Positions 48,894 to 59,146 of a DNA stretch of 64,000 nt are shown piece after piece (position 1 is the stretch's first letter; each line of letters opens with the position of its first letter). Position numbers and translations under genes: made by a program. Source of the DNA: Climacium dendroides (lineage: Eukaryota > Streptophyta > Bryopsida > Hypnales > Climaciaceae); the NCBI GenBank assembly GCA_950106755.1, contig OX467083.1:15743029-15807028 (forward strand), given 5' to 3'. The notes under the pieces are model-generated. The model did no database searches and was not told the origin of the DNA. It saw only the letters and a program-made list of their open reading frames with translations.

Positions 48894-49820
48894 CCCCTAA
48901 AGGACCAAGGCCTTATTTCTGCCAAAAAATACTCAAAACTGCCATTTCTGTAGCATAGAGTAAAAAAACTTGAAAATTATTTTTTCTACACATCCAATCG
49001 TAGGATCTGATACTTTACTAGTATGAAAATGTGTGGAAAAAATTTCAGAAATTTTGACCACATAGATTAAAAGATATTTGTTTTTAAAGTGAAAAAAACA
49101 ATTTTTTCAGCACCTTGTGGGATTAGATTATTTGACTTTGAACTTTTTTAACTTAAATTTTTTGCACTTCAGAGTTTTGAGCTTTAAATCCTTATTGTGG
49201 GAAATTGAGTTGAGAGTCTAGGGAAAAAAAAAATTAAAAAAAAAAAAAATCATGCTTAAAAAAATTGTTAAGTAGAAGTAGGTATGAGAATGAAGGAAAA
49301 TCAAAATTATTAATATCTTTAAGATGGAATTAAACTGCACTAATCCCAATGGTGAGATTGATCTAGCAAACAAACAAAATCATGTAAATTTTTTTTTCAA
49401 AAAAATTGTAAAAATTGCATTCAGAAATAAATTCTATAAGTTATTTTTTCAGAAAGATGCTCTAACTGCCCGATAAACAAGATTGTCCATAACTTTCTCA
49501 TAATAAGTCCAAATGGAATGAATCAAAGCTTCCCATGCAGACAAAAATATAATCTACAAAAGAAAAATACAAAAAAGAAAAATTCAAAATTTTGCAAATT
49601 TTTTTTTGCTGCCCGGACTGCCCCACGTCCCCTATTTCAAGCTTATTTGTTCATAACTTTTGTTTCCAAGCACCAAATGTGAAAAAATTTATATTCCCAC
49701 AAAGCTCATCAGTTTTTCTATCTTCAAAAAAAGTTTCAAAAAATCATGACAAAATTTCAGCCCGTAGGTACTTGCCCAAAATCCAATTTGTCCCCCCAAG
49801 GGACAATGGTCCTTTAGGGG
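48894..49820. mobile_element. TTAA-flanked element, class B full-length copy 2, with empty site in the window
   Basis: A 927-bp insertion between TTAA at 48890-48893 and 49821-49824. Terminal inverted repeat CCCCTAAAGGACCA (14 bp, perfect). The left flank 'cctagatgacacttctacagt' and right flank 'agtctgaaaatggcac' match the uninterrupted sequence at 47165-47213, which has a single TTAA (47186-47189). Insertion with exact TTAA duplication is therefore visible directly. It is nearly colinear with 15882-16816 (inverted). Known parallel: piggyBac transposons, which target TTAA and begin with CCC. No transposase here, so non-autonomous. Confidence 0.8.
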
Positions 49821-49824
49821 TTAA

Positions 49825-50439
49825 AGGAGATAGTCTGAAAATGGCACATGGAATACTACCATTTTAACAAAACTCCCCATTGCTTTATATTTTGTAGGGC
49901 AATCATTACATCTTCTTGCGATAATAAAATATTGGATTAATTTTTAAACTCAATTTTCACAATTGAAAAAAGAGAAAGTTCTACAAGGTTTAATTTTTCT
50001 TGTGCATTAGAATAATCTCACTATTATGATTAGTATCGATTTCAATTTAGTCTCAGAGCAATTAATGATTTTGTTTTTCCTTCTATCTTGTACCAACTTA
50101 TTTAGACGTAGAAACATCCAAAAACTTTCTATACCCATTCATGCAAAGTAGATTTCCTTTTAAGTGTCTTTAGACTTCGATTAAAGTATCCCTCAAAAGT
50201 GTCCTTAGACTTTCATTAAATTATTTCCTTACTTAATTGGGATTAGTTGATTGCTGATTTTTTGAGATTTTGATTTTAGATCAAGCTATATAATGGTTTG
50301 AGTGGCCTAGGGAGCTTCCACTTTGAAAATTCATAGAAATTACATGCCATATCCGAAAATTTTAATTTTTTTTAATGAAAATTCATGATTTTCAATTGCT
50401 AATACTATTATTTTTTATTTTTTTATTTTTCTTCTAGAA
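49825..50439. other. AT-rich flank, nothing identified
   Basis: The first ~60 bp complete the host repeat of the 927-bp insertion. The rest is AT-rich with no credible frame or RNA gene. Confidence 0.5.
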
Positions 50440-51150
50440 ATGCCTCCAGCTATGCTGAATTGCTTACATTGACGGTTATAGGTGCTTCCACCGTACATAC
50501 TGTAGATGTGAAGGCCGTGAATTTTGTGCCGAAACTACCAACGGGTGACAGGATTGGACGAAAATGGATCCGTGCTCGCTGACAAGGACGGTGACACGCA
50601 AGGAGTACGCCTGCAAGGCCTCCGTACCCTTGCCGGACCTTCGCGGTTCTCAATCCGCACCCGCAAACAGTCACCGAGAGATCCTCATCACACGAATATA
50701 AAAGAATGTTCTACAATCCCCAGGAAGATCCACGCAAGACATACATCCACGCATCTTCAAAATCCAGTGAATCTGTACAGACGGTATGATCCACAAAATA
50801 TGAAGTAAGAGCATCAATCAGTTCGTCCCCACGAGGAACTGTTCCAGGAAGATCAACGCATACGCGTCTTCGTAATCCACCGTCGGCGTACAGTGCAGAA
50901 GATCCACATGTGCTGAACATAATGACTTGGTACTACTCCTACCAATCCTGTGAGTCCATGCCACCTTTCTTCGGAGGGACTCCGCTTTCCATTCCTTCCT
51001 TGCAATTCCCCTCCACATTGATGACTCGCGGTTGTGGTATCTTTAATTCGCATAAATGCTCAAGCCCATGCCATTGTGATTATATCAGTGTTTTTGTTCG
51101 CAAATTGAGATAGAAGCATACTGAGATTCTGAGTGCGAGGTAAGGGATCT
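50440..51150. other. GC-richer island upstream of the second CML gene, with an internal diverged duplication
   Basis: Composition rises relative to flanks. Two diverged copies of about 90 bp lie at about 50719-50810 and 50847-50930 ('ggaagatccacgcaagac' versus 'ggaagatcaacgcatacg'). Short frames on both strands show no domain. Probably promoter or upstream transcribed sequence of the CML gene. Confidence 0.35.
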
Positions 51151-51159
51151 GTGTTTTGA

Positions 51160-51560
51160 AGCAAGTGTGTTGCGAATTGTGTTTAGAATCAGTCTTTTCT
51201 GAGGGTAGAAGTGTGTTTGAAGAAGTCCTTGCCATTTCCGTGTCTGCGGTTATCTTGTGTTTGTTACAAAATTGCGCTTGAAGCACACATTCCGATTGTA
51301 GGTGTGTTTTTTGGCGTTCTCGAAGAAGGCTTGCTTGCCTGCCATATCCGTATTTGCTGCTAGTGTGTGTGTGTTGGAAAGCGCACATTCTGTCCGTAGG
51401 TGGTTTTTTTAGCGTTTCTTGAAGAAGGCTTCCCTGCCATATCCGTATTGCAGCTAGCTAGAGCGTGTTGCAAATTACGCTAGAAGCACGCATTCTGCGC
51501 GTGGAGTGTTTTTTCGGCGGTCTTGAAGAGGGCTTTCTTGCCTGAGATTGTGTTATTTGC
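51160..51560 (+). repeat. Four-copy tandem repeat ending at the CML start codon
   Basis: Four diverged units of 95-110 bp. Matching marks: 'tccttgccatttccgtgtct' (about 51226), 'ctgccatatccgtatttgct' (51339), 'ctgccatatccgtattgcag' (51434) and 'cttgcctgagattgtgttat' (51537). Each unit also has 'gcacattc..gtaggtg' and 'cttgaagaaggct'. The last unit runs into 'tttgcaatgaag', the start of the second CML gene. It likely lies in the 5' UTR or core promoter. Confidence 0.7.
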
Positions 51561-51561
51561 A

Positions 51562-52131
51562 ATGAAGCTGAAGTTGAAAAGTCGGAGTAAGAGAAGCTCG
51601 AGTAAAAAAGAGGTCGAAGTGGCCGTGGATCCTCGTTCCCCGCTTGTGAAGGAGCTGTCGGCTACGTTCGTGGTGTTCGACCGAGATTCCGATGGCCGAA
51701 TCTCGAAAAGTGAACTTGGAACCGTGCTAAGCTCTCTCGGAGACAAACTCAGCGACTCGGAGCTTGACGAGCTGATGGCGAAAGTGGACGGCGATGGCGA
51801 TGGCTTCATCGACTTGCAAGAGTTCATTGATTTTCACACGCAAAAGAGCGGAAGAACGAGCGATGCTTCCCAATCATCGTCCAACTCTTCAGAGTGGAGC
51901 GAGGAGAAGGATGCGTTGCAGGCTGCTTTCGATGTGTTCGATGCTAACAAGGATGGTTTCATTTCGGCGGAAGAGCTTCGGAGAGTCATGTGCAGTCTTG
52001 GCGACGAGCACATTTCGTTGGCGGAGTGTTTGCATATGATCAATTGCGTGGACAAAGACGGGAATCAAATGGTGGATTTCACAGAGTTTCAGGACTTGAT
52101 GACTAGAGGCGTAGCTTCAATTTTGTGTTGA
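51562..52131 (+). CDS. Calmodulin-like protein (CML), four complete EF-hands
   Basis: Calcium sensor, 189 residues, intronless, tandem paralogue of the gene at 45585. The start MKLKLKSR was chosen over an in-frame ATG 39 bp upstream, because the motif is conserved in the paralogue and the upstream part lies in the tandem leader repeat. EF loops: D40-E51 (DRDSDGRISKSE), D76-E87 (DGDGDGFIDLQE), D127-E138 (DANKDGFISAEE), D164-E175 ([12 protein letters not shown]). All have ligands at positions 1, 3, 5 and 12; the fourth has Gln at position 6, as in the paralogue. The basic N-terminus and Ser-rich inter-lobe linker (about 97-114) are shared features. Targets are not predictable from sequence. Confidence 0.92.
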   Translation: MKLKLKSRSKRSSSKKEVEVAVDPRSPLVKELSATFVVFDRDSDGRISKSELGTVLSSLGDKLSDSELDELMAKVDGDGDGFIDLQEFIDFHTQKSGRTSDASQSSSNSSEWSEEKDALQAAFDVFDANKDGFISAEELRRVMCSLGDEHISLAECLHMINCVDKDGNQMVDFTEFQDLMTRGVASILC

Positions 52132-52947
52132 TGTCGAAGCCATAGCCTGCAGACAGAAAAAGTTCTGTTTCTTGGAAACTGTTTTGAGTTTCCGGGAGCA
52201 GATTTGTAAATATTTAAATCTGTACATTTACGAACTTGAACGGAAGTTTCCTCAAGAGGTACAATCTTCTTTGAGCTTTTTCAATTAAACAATTGTCATT
52301 CTAGAACGTCTCAATTGTCAAGCGAACTTTCAATTCTGGTCTCCGAACACTTTCAAATGCCATGATGGCCCCTAGCTTTCCAAAGTCGGCCATCAAGATT
52401 TTCAGAGGTCTACATGCGAGAAATTTCTCGATTTCAAACTGCAAGAAAAAGAAAACTTTCGTGCATTTGCTCCGCAGTTTTTTCAGTATCGTATTCACTT
52501 CGTCCACGATTAATTCTGTTAACACGATTAACAAGCAGAAGTGGAATGTCGATTGCTGCATTCCTGTGTTGCAATTGATTGCAGAAGGAGCCTGCATTGA
52601 GCCGCGCAACTCAAGTAGCAGACGACAAGGTTTGGCATATCAGAGAGACGGTTACCGAACTTACCAATAACATTCCACAGTCCGCCTGACATGCGTAACA
52701 CTTTAAGTAGCAGCATGGGGTGCCTTCCAGAAAATCCCGGAGTATCTTCCTAACAGGTACTTGGCCATTGGCTCCTGATCATGGTGAACCTGCGTAATAC
52801 CAATTCCGTCCTCATGTACTTACCGTGCACATTTTTGTTCTGAAATGTACCCAGGATCCATTTGAAATTAGAGTGGTTGTAGGGTGGCTTACCTTATCCT
52901 TTGTGTTGTTGAAGCTTGATATTCTTAAAAATAAAAATAAAGCTTTA
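52132..52947. other. 3' flank of the second CML gene
   Basis: The proximal part is probably 3' UTR; 'tttcaattaaacaattgtc' near 52280 could serve polyadenylation. Frames at 52301-52609 (minus) and 52362-52670 (plus) overlap each other and show no domain. Near 52805-52850 lies a relative of the inverted repeat at 42606. Confidence 0.35.
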
Positions 52948-52951
52948 TTAA

Positions 52952-53094
52952 CCCTTTAAAGATGCCAATGACTTAAAAGTGCTCAATGAATGACTTTTAA
53001 AGGAAATTGTAGAAAAAAAGAATGCATTTGTTTATCCAAGAATTTGGTAGTTTGGAGATACCTACTTCAGTGACATGGTTGTGTCCTTCTAGGG
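52952..53094. mobile_element. TTAA-flanked very short element
   Basis: A 143-bp segment between TTAA at 52948-52951 and 53095-53098. The left end is CCCTTTAAAGATGCCAATGA; the right end inward is CCCTAGAAGGACAC, which shares CCCTAGAAGG with the right end of 5808-6780. Non-coding. Confidence 0.45.
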
Positions 53095-53098
53095 TTAA

Positions 53099-53952
53099 TA
53101 GATGTTGAACTTGATTGGAAATTTTTTTTCTAAAAAAATATCTTTTAATTATAAAATTATAAAAGAGTTAATAGGATTTTTAGAAAATAATCAATTATTG
53201 AAGTAATATTAAATTATTTTTATTGTCTACCATGAAAATCAACCCCCCCAAAGATAGGAAAGGATATTGTATTGTTGTTCAAAAATATTATTTGGATCTC
53301 AAAAGTTTTGATTTTCTATCATTAGTATCTTACTTATTGAGCAACAATGAGTTTAGAAATGCAAGCTTGTAAGCCTTGATCTTAGGTATAAATAAGTACT
53401 CTACAACTATTGACTATTGAAGGTACCTATAACATATGTACATATAATATAAGTTTCCTATAATTTTACCAAATGCTTATAATATAGGTATCTATAACAT
53501 AAACACCTATAATATAAATATCCTATAGCTATGAAAAGTGCTTATAACATAGGTACCTATAATATAGGAGCCTAGGTTCATGAACTCAATATCCTAAGTT
53601 TAGTGGCTTACATGCTAGCAATGATGCTTACTGAGTTCAAGAATCCTAAATTGCCTATTTTGATAATAGAGTGATTTAACCTCTAAAGCCCAAGGCACAT
53701 TACAAGTAGAAACTGTGACAAATTAGCATGTTCTAGGGCAATGAAAAAAAATGAAAAGAATTTAAAAAAAAATTTAATCATACAAATTTGTACTAAATTA
53801 TTATGGGAATGTGTGAAAAATAATTTTGACTTTATAGATTGAAAGATTCTAATGTTTAAAGTGGTAGAAAAAAATGTGTTCTTAACCTTGTCCAACATGG
53901 CTAGCAAGTTAATAGATAATATTTTTATCTATTAGACTCCATATTATTTAAA
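53099..53952. repeat. AT-rich stretch with minisatellite block and a decayed TTAA-type end
   Basis: About 53390-53625 is a block of the 'cctataacataggtacctat' family in inverted orientation relative to 1-905. From TTAA 53676-53679, CCTCTAAAGCCCAAGGCAC looks like a left end of the TTAA family; the following 200 bp matches 8940-9110, but no right end is found. Confidence 0.45.
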
Positions 53953-54157
53953 CACACTACAAGAAAATGGGTATTTTATGATTGTAAAAATATGACTGGA
54001 GATGACTAGTGACTATTCGCAATCATATTCTTGGAGGCCAACACCTACGGGAGAAATATGACTATAAAATTGTTAGTCATTTTTGGGTCTTGTACTTCAT
54101 AAGCATATACTATACGTCTACTAGGAACACCAAAATACTTCATAGAAAACTATAGAA

Positions 54158-54572
54158 TATAACGGACATGAGAAAAACAAGACAAGATAAGTTTCTAGGA
54201 ACAAGATTTCTATTAGAGTCAAGAGGAGTACAAGGATGGAACTCGAATCACAAGAATAACACTCAAGAGATGTGTTGTCGAGACTGAGGACTACCTCAGT
54301 CTCGACTCTTTATATATTACTACTTAAGAAGTTCTTCTAGAATTCTATGGAAAACTCTGGAGGTCTACGAAAACTTCCGAGGCAATATACAATCTTTTAA
54401 AATACTATGGAAGCTTCCGGAACACTATAAAAGCTTCTGAAACACTATAAAAGCTTCTAGAAGCTTTCAGAACTCTATAGAAGCTTCTAGAAGCTTCTGG
54501 AAGACTTTAGAGGTTTCTAGAAGTTATTAGAAGACCATGGAAAGCCTAGAAGGTCCTAGAGTATCCATGACA
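54158..54572 (-). repeat. 3' LTR of the chromovirus
   Basis: 415 bp. Longer than the 5' LTR mainly because of an extra block of 'ctataaaagcttctgaaacac' type repeats. In minus sense, U3 carries clustered GAA/TTC blocks (54410-54533), then TATATAAAG (54316-54308). The predicted RNA start at about 54286 lies inside a perfect 10-bp stem (GAGACTGAGG / CCTCAGTCTC). Confidence 0.9.
54410..54533 (-). promoter_or_regulatory. Heat-shock-element cluster in the 3' LTR
   Basis: The heat-shock-factor consensus is alternating nGAAn and nTTCn pentamers. Here 54410-54422 has GAA-TTC-GAA spaced by 2 nt, and 54480-54503 has five perfect alternating blocks (GAA, TTC, GAA, TTC, GAA). Further TTCnnGAA pairs lie near 54456 and 54515. 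The cluster is upstream of the TATA box in transcription sense. Confidence 0.65.
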
Positions 54573-54586
54573 TCACCTCCCACTCT
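54573..54586 (-). other. Polypurine tract of the chromovirus
   Basis: Minus-strand AGAGTGGGAGGTGA (one T break) directly abuts the TGTCA start of the 3' LTR. This is the expected plus-strand primer site and fixes the element's orientation. Confidence 0.7.
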
Positions 54587-54624
54587 AGCGACGAGTTTCA
54601 AGAGGAGCTCGTCTAATGTATGCT

Positions 54625-55068
54625 TCATATCTGCAAGAAATTAAGAATACGAAGAAGAGTATCTGCAACATATATTGCTCTTTGTTCTAGTGGTAAAAGA
54701 TGTACTGGTTCTTGGAGCCAACGATTGTGACCACGACCTCCTTCCATAGGATGAACTCTAGGACGATAGTGCTCAATATTCAAACCTTCAAAACATCCTT
54801 GGAATATTACTTCTGAACCATTAGGTTCAAGACTTCTAACTTCCAACAATATTACCAAGGCTCGAGCATCGGGTTGAAGATTGTCATGCCAAAGTTCATC
54901 TATGCGAGGTCATTTTCGTTGTGCTGAAGATCTACCTTCGTCTTCAAGTTGTAATGCTGAAGGAGTTGAGAGTTGTAAAGGTCGATCTAGTAATTGTAAC
55001 ATAGAAAGCTCAAGCTCAGGTTCTAACTCAGGTTTTAAAGAGTCTCTGAAAACCTTCCAATTAGACAT
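54625..55068 (-). pseudogene. Accessory ORF between chromodomain and 3' LTR, one internal stop
   Basis: An ATG at 55068 opens a 147-codon frame (counting the internal stop) ending at TGA 54627-54625. It is broken only by one in-frame TGA at 54912-54910 (codon 53). It begins MSNWKVFRDSLKPELEPELE and is Leu/Glu-rich early; it continues with WHDNLQPDARALVILLEVRS and a segment with ...GGRGHNRWLQEPVHLLPLEQ. I recognise no domain. There is no hydrophobic segment, so it does not look like an envelope protein. Most chromoviruses have nothing here, so this is either an acquired gene or an unusual pol tail. Function unknown. Confidence 0.55.
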
Positions 55069-55249
55069 GTTGAAGATGCTATGGTAGTTACCTAAGAACT
55101 ATTAAAGTTTTGAAGTAAATGTTTCTGTAGTGACTCTCCTTCTTTTATATCAAGCCTTAGACGAGGAAGCTTCTTAAAGAAGCTATTGATTAGATAGGCC
55201 GCGGTTTATCAGAATAAAGTTGGTGAAACTTATGTACTTTTTGCGACGT

Positions 55250-58200
55250 GTTGACTAAATTTGTTGTTGCTTCTCATGTTCTTTCATTAATATTATAACC
55301 ACGCCAATATACAAGATACTCCAATTTGTCACGTCGACGTCGTGAATCAAGCACTTTTTCTACCTCGTATTCTGCATGATTGTCGATTTCAATGAGAGGT
55401 TGTGGCGGTTAATTTTGTCCGGGTAAATTGGACTCTTTGTATGGTTCAAGAAGAGAAACATGAAAGACTGGATGTACTTTCATAGCTGCCGAAAGCTCTA
55501 AACGGTAGGCAACAACACTGATTTGTTTGACTATAGGAAATGGTCCTAGTCGTCGATAATCTAATTTGTTACACGGTCAAGTAGTCTTAATGTTACGCCG
55601 AAGAAGCCACACCTTGTCCCCAACTTGAAATGGAGGCGATTCCTTACGCAACGTATTCACTACTGTTTTGTAACGTTCTTGAGCTTCTTGAAGATGAAGT
55701 TTCATGGTTTTGTAACGTTCTTGAGCTTCTTGAAGATGAACTTCTAATAATCTTAAAATTAAATTTTGGACTGCTAGATTGTTCATCTAAGAAACATTGA
55801 ATAAATCTAATTTGGGATGATATCCATAGTTGGCATAGAATGGCGTTTGATAAATAGAAGTATGGATGATATTGTTGTACGCAAATTCCGCCAAGGTCAA
55901 GTGTGAAGTTCAATCATCTTGTTGGTAGTTGATGGTACAACGTAGGTATTGCTCTAGCACTTGATTTACATGTTCTGTTTGTCCATCAATCTGAAGATGA
56001 AAAACAGAAAAAAGATTAATTTCCACCTTCAAGGTTTCAAAGAGAGACTTTCAAAATTTGGAAACGATTTGCGGCCCTCGATCGAATACAATATCATCAG
56101 GTAAGCCATGATATCAGTAGATAGTGTCAAAAAATAGCCTTGCTGTTTTTTCACTGGTAATTGTTTTTCAACACAGAGAAAAGTGAGTCATTTTGGTAAG
56201 ACGATTTACGATGATGCAAATGGAATCAAAAGATGCAAATGGAAGTAAATCTGTAATGAAGTCCATAGAAATTGAAGACCATGGCCACTTCAGAATTAAT
56301 AACAGTTGGAAAAGTCCATACGGTCGATGTCTTGGATTTTTGGATCTTGAGCAAGTGTCACATGAAAGGTAAAAGTCTTTAACAGCCTTCCACATTTGAG
56401 GCCACTAAAAGTCTCGAGATACAAGTTCCAACGTCTTGTTGAATCCAAAGTGTCCAGAAGTAGGAAAGTCATGTCGAGTTTGAAGACATAGAGGTCATAT
56501 GCCGCTTGGTCATATGTCATTTGATAACTTGAATTTATACATTCTAAAAGGCCGCTTGGTCATATGCCGCTTCTCCTTCTTTGAATACCGAATTTGATCT
56601 TCGAGACAAGGCGTCTGATAATCCTTATTGCTTTTCGGGACGGTACGTGATAATGAAGTCAAAACGAGATAATGACATGTTCTAGCGAGCTTGACGCCGA
56701 TTTAAGACACGAACAATCATAAAATACTCAAGATTTTTGTGATCTGCCTATAAAGTCACCTAATGAGACATTCTTTCAAGTAAGTGGCGCCATTTTTGAA
56801 ATGAGTCAACAATAGCAAGAAGTTCCTTGTCATGAATCTTATAGTTGATCTCAGCAGTTGAAAAGTTTCTTGAATAAAATGCAATTAGGTGAAGTTTTCC
56901 TTCTTCTCCCATTTGTGAAACTATTGCTCCCAATGCAAAATTTGGCGTGTCCGTTTCCATGTAAAACGACTTGAAAAAGTGTGAATGAATCAAGATTGGG
57001 GCTATTATAAAAGCCAACTTCAACTGTTGAAAGGCCTTTTTTGCTTCAGATCCCCAGTCAAGTTTATCCTTACATGTTAGCCGAGTTAGTGGAGCTGCTA
57101 CTTGTGAATAATTTTTGATGAAGATCCGATAAAAATTAACAAATTCAAAAAAACATTGTACATCGCATACGGTTCTAGGAGTTTCCTAGTCTGTGATAGC
57201 TTGAATCTTTTTTGGATCCATCAATAACCCTTTGTTAGAGATGATGTACCTGAGGAACTCCACTTGCAGTTGATGGAATATACACTTCTCCAACTTGGCA
57301 TATAATCTTGCATCTCGTACCATTTATAACATTAACATAACATGTTTTTCATGTTCTTCAGCATTCTTTGAATAAATTAAAATGACATCAAGATAACATA
57401 CAACAAACCGGTCCAAAAATTCGCGAAAACATCATTAATGAAATGCTGAGAGATAGTCAGTGCATTCATAAGACCAAACGGCATAACATTATATTCAAAA
57501 TGTCCGAATCTTGTTCGAAATGTTCTCTTCTATTTGTCCCTGGCTTTGATACGTATTAAATTGTACGCTCCACAAAGATCAATCTTGATATAGATTTTGG
57601 CTTGGCTAAGTTGATCAAGAAGTTCAGATATCAACGACAATGGATATCGATTTTTCACTGTTATTTTGTTCAGGAAAGCTTTAGCTCCAACAAGTACGAG
57701 CTTAATAGTAGAATGTATTGGAGAAGATTTTGATGCAGAGACAACCGACAAAAATAATAGGCTTCGTGTCCTTCAGTCTATAACCGGATTATATTTTTCC
57801 AACCATGATAATCCTCATATTACAGGATTGAATAAAGTGCTAATCACATTGAATGTGATTGTACTTGTATGTTTTGCAACCAAAACTTCCAGTGGGTTGG
57901 TTTTATGTGTGACATCTCTTAAAGGTAAAGCTCGACCATCAAAAGCTTCCACATGTATTGGAGTTGATTTCTTGATTAGAGAAATCTTATGGCGTTTTAC
58001 AAATTCCTTGTCTACAAAACAAGTTGAAGTTCCAAAGTCTAGAAAGGCTTGAATTCGCAATTTCTTCTTGTGGCCCAAGCGTAAGGGTATAAGAAAGCGG
58101 TGGAAAGGCTGAGCAAAAAGGCGAGGACCTGAGTTTATTTGTTCAATAAAAGGCTCAAGCCGCACGGATTGAATAAAGTGCTTCTTCGCCCCAATTGATA

Positions 58201-58763
58201 TCACAAGCCAATTGTCGAAATTCGGATGCATATAGTGAAACCGAGCACGATCCTTGTCGTAAAGTACGGATCTTGATTGTTGTCCAACGATTTTTATCAT
58301 GTTCTCCAAATGCTTCAGTGAATGCTGTTAGAAACGTTTCAAAGTTGTTCAGAATAAGAGACCTTGCTTCAAATAGTGGTGCAAACCAAGACAAGGCTTG
58401 TCCAGTAAGCAAAGTTCCAACCAAGTTGACTTGTAATTCATCCGTAGGATACCGTTGAGGTTGGAGGGCAATAATGAATTGAACTTGATTTACAAACCCT
58501 CAAAATTTAGAGCGAGAACCATTGAATTTTTCAGAAAGACTAATTCTTGGTTCTTTTGCAGCTGATAGAATTGAATCAAAGCCTTGAGTAGGCATCATTG
58601 CTTTTGATGTTGAGGTAGCTGGTGCCTCAGCTACTCATTGATTAGTATCAACTTTTGCCGCAAAATCTTCTAAAATATTCGTTCTCATAGATAGAGATTC
58701 AATGGCCTTCAGTATAAGGTCTAACTTAGTCTCAGCTGTATTTGTGTCTGTACTTCCTGACAT
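55250..58763 (-). pseudogene. Degenerate gag-pol of the chromovirus
   Basis: The gag ATG is at 58763 (MSGSTDTNTAETKLDL). A gag core with LTGQALSWFAPLFEARS lies near 58400-58200. Protease reads FLDFGTSTCFVD near 58040, where the usual D-S/T-G is D-F-G. Reverse transcriptase near 57750-57380 has [13 protein letters not shown], and YLDV at 57395-57384 replaces the catalytic YLDD. RNase H at 57023-56760 has ETDTPNFALGAIVSQ and INYKIHDKELLAIV. Integrase at about 56520-55800 has CDTCSRSK and WSSISMDFITDLL. A chromodomain at about 55380-55255 has VEKVLDSRR..LVYWRGY, then a TGA (55276-55274) where Trp is expected. Stop codons also interrupt gag (around codon 42) and the linker before the chromodomain. 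A 42-bp in-frame tandem duplication lies at 55665-55748. Confidence 0.85.
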
Positions 58764-59132
58764 CTTAGATCACTCGGCAAAGATAACTTGCTAACTTGAC
58801 AAACCAATTTAGAGATGGGTAATCCACAATCTCTAAACATCAAGGTTGTTTCAAGAAGGGCAGTGAACCACTCACAATTGAGAAAAAAAACTTTGTCAAG
58901 AAAAAATAATATTAGTTTAGAAGAGGGTAATCCGCAACCCCTAAATACTTCATAGTTTTCAAGAAAAGGGGTAATCCACATTCTATCAAGAAAAACGAAG
59001 CTCTAGTATTAGTTTTACCTTTGGTTGTATAAAAAACCAAGACCTAGAATAGGCCTTGAACAAAACTAATACTTATCCATTTGCTAAAACAAGAAAATCT
59101 AGAAAATACTTTATAAGCAAAGTTTTTGAAAG

Positions 59133-59144
59133 CAGTCTTGACAA
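59133..59144 (-). other. Putative self-primer binding site
   Basis: Two bases inside the 5' LTR, minus-strand TTGTCAAGACTG is the reverse complement of CAGTCTCGACAA, the predicted first bases of the element's own RNA (3' LTR copy 54286-54275), with one mismatch. The mismatch sits in a CpG and fits deamination. No match to a tRNA 3' end (which would begin TGG) is present. The Tf1/sushi group is known to prime this way. Confidence 0.5.
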
Positions 59145-59146
59145 AC

